Part shown: piece by piece, positions 8,516 through 15,912 of the stretch
How positions within the stretch are numbered: the first letter of the stretch is position 1
Layout: every line of letters begins with the position of its first letter
Origin: an uncultured Acidobacteriota bacterium
GTDB taxonomy: Bacteria > Acidobacteriota > Terriglobia > Terriglobales > Acidobacteriaceae
NCBI GenBank assembly: GCA_903832295.1
Contig: CAILAZ010000336.1
Location: 1 to 37,982 of the forward strand
Length of the DNA stretch: 37,982 nt
Direction of reading: 5' to 3'
The notes under the pieces: generated by a model
Databases searched by the model: none
The model's input: only the letters and a program-made list of their open reading frames with translations
What the model was told of the DNA's origin: nothing
Translations under genes and position numbers: made by a program

Positions 8516-8795
8516 CCGTGTCTCTCTCGGGGAATCCTTCGGAAAGTGGGACCAGCCTTCGCGGCGGACCGGCGGGCAGCAGAAACCTTCCAGCTTTTGC
8601 CAGGGAAGCTCTACAACATGCCCGAAACTTTGATACTACCATGCCGGAGAGGGGAGGACAGAGTCGGGTAGCGAACTGGACGCCTACAGGGTGACGGGTT
8701 CGGAATCTTGGTAATTCCTGCAAACCCACACAAAATTTAGTACTCGCTCCGAGTAAACGAGGCGTTATGCCGCGAAGTCGCCCCTAGACTCAGCA
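8516..8795. other. Gene-free stretch upstream of trpS with one terminator-like hairpin
   Basis: I see no convincing gene in these 280 bases. The part next to trpS presumably holds its promoter, but no clear -35/-10 pair was found. At 8741-8755 there is a 6-bp inverted repeat (TACTCG / CGAGTA, 3-base loop). On the minus strand it is followed by CTAAATTTT, which would make it a weak terminator for the membrane-protein gene that ends at 8796. Confidence 0.5.
8733..8755 (-). terminator. Weak intrinsic terminator after the 8796-9401 gene
   Basis: The hairpin is TACTCG-GAG-CGAGTA on the minus strand, followed after three bases by a short T-rich run (AAATTTT). It begins about 40 bases downstream of the stop codon. 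The stem is short, hence low confidence. Confidence 0.4.
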
Positions 8796-9401
8796 TTAGG
8801 CTCTTGTCACAAATCCTATCGCCGTCGTGAGGATGAACGATGCTACTGATACGAACCAGTAGGAGAACATCGTGGACGGGTCGGGCTCTGCGGGTTTCCG
8901 AAAGCTAACGCTGAATAACAGTGCCACCAAACCGGTATAGAGCACGAGTCTCCAGCCAGACTCGTGTAGAAACAAGGCAATCGTTGGGAAGACAAAGAAG
9001 AGCGATGTGAAGGGGCTTGAATGGCTTCCACCGGTGAAGTCCACCAGAATGGCAAGCAGCAGAATGTCAAGAATCCACACACCAAGAATCGCTTGCTGCC
9101 ACTCGATTCCATGAAAGGGAATTTCCTTCATGATTGGTCGCCATACGCGCGAAAAAGCATCCGAGAACAGGAGGCAAAGCAACGACACAATCGCATTCCC
9201 TAATGTGAAAACGAGTATCGAATTGGTCCGAGGTTGATCTGCAGGCAGATACCCTGGCTCTTCAAATATACGAACGAAAAGCGTGCCAATAAACACGATA
9301 GCGAGCACAGAAACCTGCGTAATCAGAGCCGCCGCGACAATACTCTCTGGATTCAAGCTGTGTCCCAGATGGAGAATTTCATTGAATTCTGAATTCCCCA
9401 A
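8796..9401 (-). CDS. Hypothetical polytopic membrane protein, atypical composition
   Basis: I do not recognise this family. The ~200 residues contain about six hydrophobic segments: around IVAAALITQVSVLAIVFIG, SILVFTLGNAIVSLLCLLF, ILGVWILDILLLAILV, FTSLFFVFPTIALFL, RLVLYTGLVALLFSVSF and the C-terminal YWFVSVASFILTTAIGFV. It is therefore an integral inner-membrane protein. The first possible start is a TTG at 9401 with no good ribosome site; a second TTG at 9356 is possible, so the N-terminus is uncertain. Base composition is visibly lower in GC than the flanking genes, and it uses more A/T-ending codons, suggesting recent acquisition. It is separated from the 195-aa gene upstream by about 97 bp. 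No function can be assigned. Confidence 0.6.
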   Translation of the reverse strand: MGNSEFNEILHLGHSLNPESIVAAALITQVSVLAIVFIGTLFVRIFEEPGYLPADQPRTNSILVFTLGNAIVSLLCLLFSDAFSRVWRPIMKEIPFHGIEWQQAILGVWILDILLLAILVDFTGGSHSSPFTSLFFVFPTIALFLHESGWRLVLYTGLVALLFSVSFRKPAEPDPSTMFSYWFVSVASFILTTAIGFVTRA

Positions 9402-9498
9402 TTTTATCTGACAGGCCCTGGGCTCGCGCTTCTGAGTCTCAATGGACTTTCGCGTGGTGAAAGTTGCGGTCTCCGGCGGACCAATTGCCGCCTCCGCC

Positions 9499-10086
9499 CT
9501 ACCGCTGCGTGATCGTCACCACATCCGCGCCCAAGATCGCCGTATCGATCCGCGATTTCAGTTTGAAGGTCGAATCCATCCCCACCGCACTCCCGTACTT
9601 CGGTCGCAGGTATTTCCCCGCAAAGTATTCCAGCGCAATCCGCGGAACCTCCACGCCATCAAACGCAACCGATTCCACCCGCACCACGGCCACGCCGCCC
9701 GAGGCTGCCGCCTGGGCCACAGCCGTCACCTTGTGCTTCCCGGTAAAGAGCTGTAGCAGTGGATTATTCCGCGTGCGGTTTGCCGTCAGTGCGTCAAAGT
9801 CCACCTCGGCTTCGCCGCTCACCACCGCCGGTTGGCTCGTCAGCCTCACCTTGGAAATCCCCTCCGGCAGCTTCACTCCGCCCTCGTTCAGGTAGGCGTT
9901 CCACTCCGCCGCCCTCACCACGGTGGGCCTGGTCGAGGGATGTCCGCTGCTCCCGTTCTCTCCCAGCCAGGTAAACTTCCGCTCCGCGCTCGTGTACTCC
10001 GCCGAGTGCCTCACTTCGCCGACTGAGGTCGCGAGTGCCAGGGCAATCACCACAACGCCAATCGTGATGGATCGAGAGAATCTCAT
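9499..10086 (-). CDS. Exported protein of unknown function coupled to AsmA-like gene
   Basis: This 195-aa protein starts with a Sec signal peptide (MRFSRSITIGVVVIALALATSVGE). The mature part is a mixed alpha/beta sequence with VRAAEWNAYLNEGGVKLPEGISKVRLTSQ and a pattern of alternating strands towards the end. Its ATG overlaps the stop of the AsmA-like gene as ATGA, so the two are translationally coupled, and it probably works with that protein at the envelope. The strand-rich layout and the phrase about VKLPEGISKVRL recall lipid-binding LmeA/DUF2993-type proteins, but this is only an impression. A longer in-frame reading upstream (to 10422) is a shadow of the AsmA gene. I do not recognise the family with certainty. 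Confidence 0.75.
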   Translation of the reverse strand: MRFSRSITIGVVVIALALATSVGEVRHSAEYTSAERKFTWLGENGSSGHPSTRPTVVRAAEWNAYLNEGGVKLPEGISKVRLTSQPAVVSGEAEVDFDALTANRTRNNPLLQLFTGKHKVTAVAQAAASGGVAVVRVESVAFDGVEVPRIALEYFAGKYLRPKYGSAVGMDSTFKLKSRIDTAILGADVVTITQR

Positions 10087-12590
10087 CGGTGCCGGGCAGC
10101 CTGGGTCGGTTGCGGTGCGGGAGTGCTCAGTTGAGGTTTCAGAATCGTGCCGCCCACCTTCCAAATCGCGCCATTTTCCTGTGTAAACTCCAGCGCCAGT
10201 GCCTGGTCCCGCGTGGCCGTGCCGCTCAGTTGGTAGATGCCGCCCGGCGTCTTCCATTTGCTGCCGGAGATCGTCCACCCATCCTTGCCGAGCGTTGCCG
10301 TCCCCTCGCCGCTCACCACCCGCAATGGCCCCTTGCCGTCCGGCGAGATCTTCAATGCTCCGCCCGTCCAGCCAAATTCCATCTCCGCCGTCGAGGTCTT
10401 TGACAGCGCATCGCCATCCCATCCCGCCATCGCCAGCTTGTACTTCGCCGAAAGCACGCCTGTTCCCAGCGGAGCCTTGATCGCTGCTCCCAGCTTCTCC
10501 GCCTGTATGCGCGCCAGCGTTCCGCTGCTCTCATACTTCGGCTCGCCGCCCGTAAAGTCGATCCGCCACTCGCCCGCCATGCTTCCGCCCAGCAGTTCGG
10601 CGCGGGTATTCTTCAGCTCCATCACGCCATTGGCAATTGCAAACTCCGTCTCAAAGCCCGTCCCGCCCACCGTTCCCAGCGTCAGCCGCTTCGCCGTCAA
10701 GTGTCCGGTCGAGTGCAGGTTCACAATTACGTTGTGCTCCGCCTCGCCCGCGCCAAACAGCCTGTACCACGGCTTCTTTTTCAGCCGCGGATTCAGCAGC
10801 TCGTTCCAGCGCTCGGGATTGAATTCATCGGCTGCCAGTTCGAAGCTGGACTCGCAAGCTGACTCGCCATCGCAGGCGCGGGGAAAGCTCGCGCTCCCTG
10901 TGAATGCCATCTCGCCGATCATCGCCGAGGCGTTTTTCAGTGCGACCCGGCTGCGGTCCAGCTCCAGCCGGGCGCTCGCAATCTTCACCGGCAGAGAGAG
11001 CCCCGGCACTTCGGCGCGCGCGTTCTTCAGCTGCGCCGTGCCGCTCACATCCGGAGTGGCAAACGTGGCCCAGCTTCCGCCGATCACCATGTCCACCGCC
11101 GCCGGGCCTACCAGCGCAATCTTTGGAGCCCCTACTCCCACCGCTCGCGCAAACTGTTGCAGTCGCTCCAGCGTGGCGTCGCCCTTCACGTGCAGCGTAA
11201 ATCGTTCGTCGTCCAGCTGTCCTTCCACTGTCGCCGGAGCCGTTCCGCCCAGCGGCAGGTCAAAGCCGTGGATCACCAGCGCCCGCACCGGAGCCTCTGC
11301 CTTTGCGTGCCGTCCCTTCGTCGCCGGAGCCTCGGTGGTATTGGCCATGGCCACCGCCTTGCCCACCGTCAGGTCGTCGCCCAGCACCGCCGAGTGCAGC
11401 ACCAGTCCGCTGATCACCATGTTGCCGATCCATTCCGACGGCGCGGTGTTCATGCGGTGCGCGTGGAAGGCTGCCGAGATTGTTCCCTGTGCCGTTAGAT
11501 CGCTCGGCAGGTCGCGCTTCGCTCGTCTTGCCAGGCTGAGCACTTCATTCGCCGGAACCGCATCGGCCGCGATTGCCAGGTCATACAGGGGATAGCGCAA
11601 TCCTCGAAGCTGGCCCTGCACCGTCACCGCTCCGCCCTCAAAGGGCAGCTTGCATTCCGTCTTCTGGAGCTGGCTCTCGCTCACGTTCAGCTCGCCCATG
11701 CAGGTTGCGTTCAAGTCCGCCGCGCTCCCGCTGGAAACGTCATACCGCCGGAAATCCTTCAGCTTGGCTGCGGTCTTGAACTGCAGCGCCCCCGGTGTGC
11801 CGTTGAACTCCGCGCTCGTGTCCAATGTGCCGCGCCAGCCTCGGTCCTCGCCATAAATCAGCCGTGTCAGGTTGCCGAGTTGCACCCGCTCCCAGCTCAC
11901 ATTGCCTTTCATCGCCGCATTCCGCAGCAACTCTGCACGCTGAATGGTCGCCTCGGCTTTCAGTGTCCCGGTGTCTGTCACCGGCATATCCGTGCGCACC
12001 GGGCGGGCTTCCAGCCTCATCCTCCACTGGTTTTCCGCCGGACTCCATAGCCGGAAGTCCGCCTCGGTAAACGAGAAGACATTTTTCTCCAGCCCATACT
12101 TGAAGTTGATCCGCCCGTTTGTCGCTTCGATGTATGGGAAGCGCGCGCGCTTTACTGACAGTCTTGAAGCCGTCGGCGCCGCCTGTGTCCGCGATGCCTT
12201 CCACAGCAGCGACTCCAGGTTCCAGCTTCCGTCCTCCCGTTCCACCAGGTTCAGGCTGGGATACTTCAGGCTCATGCGCGCAATTTCCAGCCGTCCCCGC
12301 CATAGCGAGCTGATCTGCAGGTATGCCGTCACCTCTTCCGCCCGCAGAATCGGCTCCGCGCTATAGGCCGGGTCGTCGCCAATCGAAACGTTTTCCAGGT
12401 AGAATCCCGGCTGCGGCAGCAGCCTCAGTTCCACCGAGTCCACCGTCACCGGGCGTCCCAGCGCGTTGCTCATTGAGGCCGTCACACGGCCCTTGTAGCG
12501 CCCCACGTTGATGAACGGCGGCAGCACCAGCGCCGCCAGCGCCAGAGCAATTGCGATCACCACTCCCCGGCGGATCTTCTTGATCGGCAT
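10083..12590 (-). CDS. AsmA-family envelope protein
   Basis: This is a long periplasmic protein anchored by one N-terminal membrane segment (GVVIAIALALAALVLPPFI, residues ~9-27). The diagnostic AsmA N-terminus follows: INVGRYKGRVTASMSNALGRPVTVDSVELRLLPQPGF and then MSLKYPSLNLVEREDGSWNLESLL. The rest is beta-strand-rich. The family forms elongated, grooved bridges thought to move phospholipids between membranes and influences outer-membrane assembly. At 835 aa it is within the AsmA/YhjG range. Its start immediately follows the lepB stop (no gap) and its stop overlaps the next gene by 4 bp. The context with two signal peptidases fits a cell-envelope operon. The exact subfamily cannot be told from sequence reading. 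Confidence 0.85.
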   Translation of the reverse strand: MPIKKIRRGVVIAIALALAALVLPPFINVGRYKGRVTASMSNALGRPVTVDSVELRLLPQPGFYLENVSIGDDPAYSAEPILRAEEVTAYLQISSLWRGRLEIARMSLKYPSLNLVEREDGSWNLESLLWKASRTQAAPTASRLSVKRARFPYIEATNGRINFKYGLEKNVFSFTEADFRLWSPAENQWRMRLEARPVRTDMPVTDTGTLKAEATIQRAELLRNAAMKGNVSWERVQLGNLTRLIYGEDRGWRGTLDTSAEFNGTPGALQFKTAAKLKDFRRYDVSSGSAADLNATCMGELNVSESQLQKTECKLPFEGGAVTVQGQLRGLRYPLYDLAIAADAVPANEVLSLARRAKRDLPSDLTAQGTISAAFHAHRMNTAPSEWIGNMVISGLVLHSAVLGDDLTVGKAVAMANTTEAPATKGRHAKAEAPVRALVIHGFDLPLGGTAPATVEGQLDDERFTLHVKGDATLERLQQFARAVGVGAPKIALVGPAAVDMVIGGSWATFATPDVSGTAQLKNARAEVPGLSLPVKIASARLELDRSRVALKNASAMIGEMAFTGSASFPRACDGESACESSFELAADEFNPERWNELLNPRLKKKPWYRLFGAGEAEHNVIVNLHSTGHLTAKRLTLGTVGGTGFETEFAIANGVMELKNTRAELLGGSMAGEWRIDFTGGEPKYESSGTLARIQAEKLGAAIKAPLGTGVLSAKYKLAMAGWDGDALSKTSTAEMEFGWTGGALKISPDGKGPLRVVSGEGTATLGKDGWTISGSKWKTPGGIYQLSGTATRDQALALEFTQENGAIWKVGGTILKPQLSTPAPQPTQAARHR

Positions 12591-13400
12591 CTATCGCACC
12601 ACGTGCAACATGCGGGACCAGCGCGTCTCATTGAAAAAGTGCGTCAGGATGTGGAGGAAGAACCCAACCCGGTCACCCACCCCCGTCCGCATATATTGGT
12701 CATCAGGTGTCTGGAAGGACCAGTAGATGAACATCGGCCGTCCCACCACGTTCTCGCGCGGAATGAAGCCCCAGTACCGGCTGTCGTAGCTCACGTCGCG
12801 ATTGTCGCCCATACCAAAGTAAGCATCTGGCGGCACTACCAGGTCTTCGCCCACAATGTGGTCCGGTTCCGTGATCTGCCAGTTTGAATCCAGTTGATCG
12901 TCCGATGTCGGTGCCACCGCCGGGAACTCGTCCCGGTAGGGCCGGTAGTCGCCCCGTGAGTGGATCACATACGGCTCAGCCTGAAGCTGTCCGTTCAGGT
13001 ACACCTTGCCGGCCCGCAGATGAATGCGGTCGCCAGGCAGGCCGATCACCCGCTTCACCACGAATAGTCCTGGCGTCGAGGGCGAAATGAATACCATGAT
13101 GTCGCCCCGCTTCGGATCGCGATAGGGGATGATCTTATCCATGAAGCTGGACTTGGGGGCGAGCCGCACCCGGTCCACAAAAACGTGGTCGCCAACCAGC
13201 AGCGTCCCCACCATCGAAGGCGAGGGAATCTCGAATGCCTGCATGCAGAACGTGATGATGAACAGGCCAATGACCAGCACAGAGGCGATCGATGCTACAA
13301 ATTCCGGCATCGTCTCCTTCGGAGCTTCCGGCTGCTTCGTCTCTTCCACTTCTTTGATTTCTTTCGCCAACTTGTCCAGTCCTGGTCTGGCCGGGCTCAA
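12591..13400 (-). CDS. lepB: Signal peptidase I, second copy
   Basis: This membrane-bound S26 serine protease removes signal peptides from Sec and Tat substrates. A charged N-terminal ~30 residues is followed by one membrane helix (VASIASVLVIGLFIITFCM). The catalytic Ser62 is in FEIPSPSMVGTLLVGD and the general-base Lys116 in VVKRVIGLPGD, with the closing GDNR box in GMGDNRDVSYDSRYWGF. The 269 aa length is typical for a single-helix type. The likely start is a TTG at 13400 overlapping the stop of the preceding lepB copy by 4 bp. An ATG at 13310 has GAAGGAG unusually close (3 bases), so the start is not settled. It has SPS where most enzymes have SGS in the active-site motif, which is tolerated in the family. 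Confidence 0.93.
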   Translation of the reverse strand: MSPARPGLDKLAKEIKEVEETKQPEAPKETMPEFVASIASVLVIGLFIITFCMQAFEIPSPSMVGTLLVGDHVFVDRVRLAPKSSFMDKIIPYRDPKRGDIMVFISPSTPGLFVVKRVIGLPGDRIHLRAGKVYLNGQLQAEPYVIHSRGDYRPYRDEFPAVAPTSDDQLDSNWQITEPDHIVGEDLVVPPDAYFGMGDNRDVSYDSRYWGFIPRENVVGRPMFIYWSFQTPDDQYMRTGVGDRVGFFLHILTHFFNETRWSRMLHVVR

Positions 13401-14269
13401 GGCGCCAGGCGCAGAAGTCGCTGCCAGCGCACTTCGCCGAATGCGTGGGAGATGCGGGCAGGCAGAGTAAAAAGTTTACCATTCGCGGTGCTCGTTGCCA
13501 CCGCATCATCGTCCTCATCGGCCGTCGCAATGCTGAAGTAGATCACCATCGGACGCCCAATGATGTTCTCCCGCGGCACAAATCCCCAGTACCTGCTGTC
13601 CAGGCTCTGGTCGCGGTTATCTCCCATCACAAAGTACTGTCCCTGCGGCACAATCAGTTCGCCGTCTTCCACCAGCGAGCGCATTCGGGTTGCCCACTCC
13701 ACGCTCACGTTTTCATTTACCCAGTTCCCGCGTGGGAAATTATCCCGGTATTCGTCGAAAAAATGCTCCTTGAACACCACGTATGGCTCCATCAGCGCCC
13801 GCCCATTGATAAACACCCGGCTATGCCATAAACGGATCCGCTCTCCGGGCAATCCAATCACCCGCTTCACAAAATGTTGCTGCGGGTCCACCGGGTAGCG
13901 GAAGACGATCACATCCCCGCGCCGAATATTTCGATAGGGAAGCAGGAACCGCCAGTGCTCGCCCGGCGCAAACCGTGTCTTGTCCACCAGTAGATAGTCG
14001 CCCACCAGCAGCGTATCCTCCATCGAACCCGACGGAATCCGGAACGCCTGCACAATGAACGTGATGATGAACAGCGCGATAATCAGCGCCAGCACCGCGA
14101 ACTGCATGTGCACCAGCACATGCCATGGCTGCGCTGCCTTGCGTGCCTGCGGTGGCTTCTCCTCCGGGGATGGCTCCGTGGAGGCACTCTGCCCGCTCTC
14201 CGGTTCCATCGGCTCCGTCTCGCCAAGCCCCGCATTGGGATTCACTTCGCCGAACTCGGCATCAGCCAT
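13397..14269 (-). CDS. lepB: Signal peptidase I, first copy
   Basis: This is a second S26 signal peptidase, 290 aa. About 50 acidic, Pro-rich residues precede a membrane segment (FAVLALIIALFIITFIVQ). The catalytic Ser82 is in FRIPSGSMEDTLLVGD and Lys135 in FVKRVIGLPGERI, with FVMGDNRDQSLDSRYWGFV as box E. All catalytic motifs are intact. The ATG at 14269 overlaps the rnc stop by 8 bp; longer in-frame readings lie inside rnc and give an implausible Arg-rich N-terminus. The tandem copy downstream differs in its N-terminus and active-site neighbour (SGS versus SPS), so the pair may have divided substrates. It is unlikely to be a recent duplication, because outside the motifs the two are clearly diverged. 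Confidence 0.94.
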   Translation of the reverse strand: MADAEFGEVNPNAGLGETEPMEPESGQSASTEPSPEEKPPQARKAAQPWHVLVHMQFAVLALIIALFIITFIVQAFRIPSGSMEDTLLVGDYLLVDKTRFAPGEHWRFLLPYRNIRRGDVIVFRYPVDPQQHFVKRVIGLPGERIRLWHSRVFINGRALMEPYVVFKEHFFDEYRDNFPRGNWVNENVSVEWATRMRSLVEDGELIVPQGQYFVMGDNRDQSLDSRYWGFVPRENIIGRPMVIYFSIATADEDDDAVATSTANGKLFTLPARISHAFGEVRWQRLLRLAP

Positions 14270-14996
14270 GGCTGCCCTGCAATATTTCCAGCGCTTTCTG
14301 CGCCGCCAGCTGGCTGGCCGCCTTCTTTGTGGCGCCGCTTGCCTCCGTCGCAAACTCGGTCGCGTTCTCCGCGCTCATCACCACCACCTGCATGGTGAAA
14401 ACCTTGCGATGATCCGGCCCCTCCTGGCTCACCAGCTCGTAGCGCGGCTCCGGACGCCCGCTTGCCCGCAATCTCTCCTGCAGGTAAGACTTGTGGTCGG
14501 CCACCAGCAGCACCTCGCCCTCCGTGTCAGACAAGCGGTCCAACTCCGGTTCCAGGATGTGCGTCAGCACAAATTGGCGTGCCACAAGCAGTCCGCCATC
14601 CAGGTAGAGCGCGGCCAGCATCGCCTCCACGGCATCAGAGAGCAGGGCCTTCTTCCGTCGTCCGCCCGTCTTCTCCTCGCCTCGTCCCAGACGCAGATAG
14701 TCGCCCAGTTCCAGCTCGCCGGCGCACTGAACAAGATGATTCGCATTGACCAGGTGTGCCCTCAGCTTGGACAACTCGCCCTCCTGGTAGCCCGGAAAGC
14801 GCTGGTAGAGCTCCTGGCTCGCCACCAGTTGCAGTACCGCGTCTCCCAGGAACTCCAGTTGTTCGTTGTCCTTCGCGGGTTGTTCCGCGCTCTCGCGTGC
14901 AAACGAGCTGTGCGTCAGCGCCTGCTCCAGCAGTCCGCGATCCGCAAACCTGTGGCCCAGCGTCGTTTCGAGATTGTCCAGCGGAAGATGTTTCAT
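14262..14996 (-). CDS. rnc: Ribonuclease III
   Basis: This double-strand-specific endoribonuclease processes rRNA precursors and regulatory duplexes. The RNase III signature DNEQLEFLGDAVLQL (residues 43-57) carries the catalytic Glu45/Glu48 and Asp52. The second metal-binding segment is LLSDAVEAMLAALYLDGG. A C-terminal double-stranded RNA-binding domain starts around DHKSYLQERLRASGRPEPRYEL and ends with SGATKKAASQLAAQKALEIL. The 244 aa length is normal. The ATG at 14996 has no strong ribosome site. The stop overlaps the first lepB start by 8 bp; rnc beside lepB is a common arrangement (as in E. coli lepB-rnc-era, though in the reverse order here). Confidence 0.96.
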   Translation of the reverse strand: MKHLPLDNLETTLGHRFADRGLLEQALTHSSFARESAEQPAKDNEQLEFLGDAVLQLVASQELYQRFPGYQEGELSKLRAHLVNANHLVQCAGELELGDYLRLGRGEEKTGGRRKKALLSDAVEAMLAALYLDGGLLVARQFVLTHILEPELDRLSDTEGEVLLVADHKSYLQERLRASGRPEPRYELVSQEGPDHRKVFTMQVVVMSAENATEFATEASGATKKAASQLAAQKALEILQGSHG

Positions 14997-15019
14997 AGAA
15001 GATGCTTCGAAATAGAACG

Positions 15020-15044
15020 CCCGCGCCTGTTCTTCAGGCGCGGG
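15020..15044 (-). terminator. Hairpin terminator after the 279-aa TPR gene
   Basis: A perfect 10-bp GC-rich inverted repeat (CCCGCGCCTG / CAGGCGCGGG) with a 5-base loop lies between the TPR gene stop (15058) and the rnc start (14996). On the minus strand it is followed by CGTTCTATTTC, only moderately T-rich. It likely ends or attenuates transcription of the TPR genes and separates them from rnc-lepB. Confidence 0.65.
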
Positions 15045-15057
15045 AGACTCTTCAACC

Positions 15058-15897
15058 TTATTTGCTGGCCGGCTTCGGAGCCGTCGCCAGCTTCTCCAGG
15101 CGGGTCTTTTCCTGCTCTGCCAGCAGGTAAATCTGGCTGCCCGGCTGTGTCAGCGTCATGGCCTTCTCCGCTGACTTCAACGCAGACTCATAGTTCCCGC
15201 TCTTGTCGTAGGAAACCGCCAGCCGCAGATACACCACCGCGTCCGTGTGCTCCTTCTCTTCCGTCGCCGCCGCCGAGTACTCCTTGATCGCCGTAAGGTA
15301 ATCCAGGCGCTTGAAGTACACCGTTCCCATGACCTCGTGTGCCGTCCCGCGGAGCTGTTCCAGCGCGCTGGCAAACTGCTCAGGTGTCATGTTCTGCGGC
15401 TGTTCCAGATCACCGGCGTGCAGCAGCGCGTTGTGAGCGTCGTTGTAGGCCTCGGTCAGCCGGTCTTCCTTGTCCAGGTCGTTGTCATGCGTGTGCTCCG
15501 CCAGCAGTTGTGCCGCGGTCAACAGCGCCACCGCATTATTCGGATCGTATTTCAGAACCGAACGCGCCATCTCCAGCGCCTTGTCCTGGTTATTGGCCTG
15601 CTGATACATCCCCATCGCCTGCTGGAAGAGGAACGGCCGCAGGTCGCTGTCCGGGAACTTCTGCGCAAAGTCGTTGGCTGCCGCCTCCACCTTTTCAGGA
15701 TCGCTCAGCGCCGCCGCCGCCTTAAAGGCGTCGTACTCCGCCTGCGTCTTGGGTGCGGGGCCTTTCTTCGCCGGAGCCGCCGCCTGTCCTGCCGGAGCGG
15801 CTGCGTTCTGGGAATTCCCCTTTGCCGGAGCCTGTGCCAGCGCCATGCTGGCCGTCAAAACCAGTGCAACCGCGCTCAACCACTTTGCTGTCTTCAA
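15058..15897 (-). CDS. Secreted tetratricopeptide-repeat protein
   Basis: This 279-aa protein has a signal peptide (MKTAKWLSAVALVLTASMALAQ), an Ala/Pro/Lys linker, then at least three TPR-like helical pairs. Examples are NNQDKALEMARSVLKYDPNNAVAL and KRLDYLTAIKEYSAAATEE followed by RLAVSYDKSGNYESALKSAEKAM. TPR domains mediate protein-protein contacts; nothing catalytic is visible. The start is TTG at 15897, supported by AAGGGAG seven bases upstream that overlaps the stop of the 491-aa protein. The 15-bp gap implies co-transcription with that protein, which also ends in TPR-like helices, so they may act together in the periplasm. The C-terminus is Lys-rich. The function is not known. Confidence 0.85.
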   Translation of the reverse strand: MKTAKWLSAVALVLTASMALAQAPAKGNSQNAAAPAGQAAAPAKKGPAPKTQAEYDAFKAAAALSDPEKVEAAANDFAQKFPDSDLRPFLFQQAMGMYQQANNQDKALEMARSVLKYDPNNAVALLTAAQLLAEHTHDNDLDKEDRLTEAYNDAHNALLHAGDLEQPQNMTPEQFASALEQLRGTAHEVMGTVYFKRLDYLTAIKEYSAAATEEKEHTDAVVYLRLAVSYDKSGNYESALKSAEKAMTLTQPGSQIYLLAEQEKTRLEKLATAPKPASK

Positions 15898-15912
15898 AAC
15901 TTCTCTCCCTTT

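Noticed and set aside
9474-9491. GGCGG/CCGCC inverted repeat after the 195-aa gene
   Set aside because: Only 5 bp and without a T-run; common by chance in GC-rich DNA, so not called a terminator.
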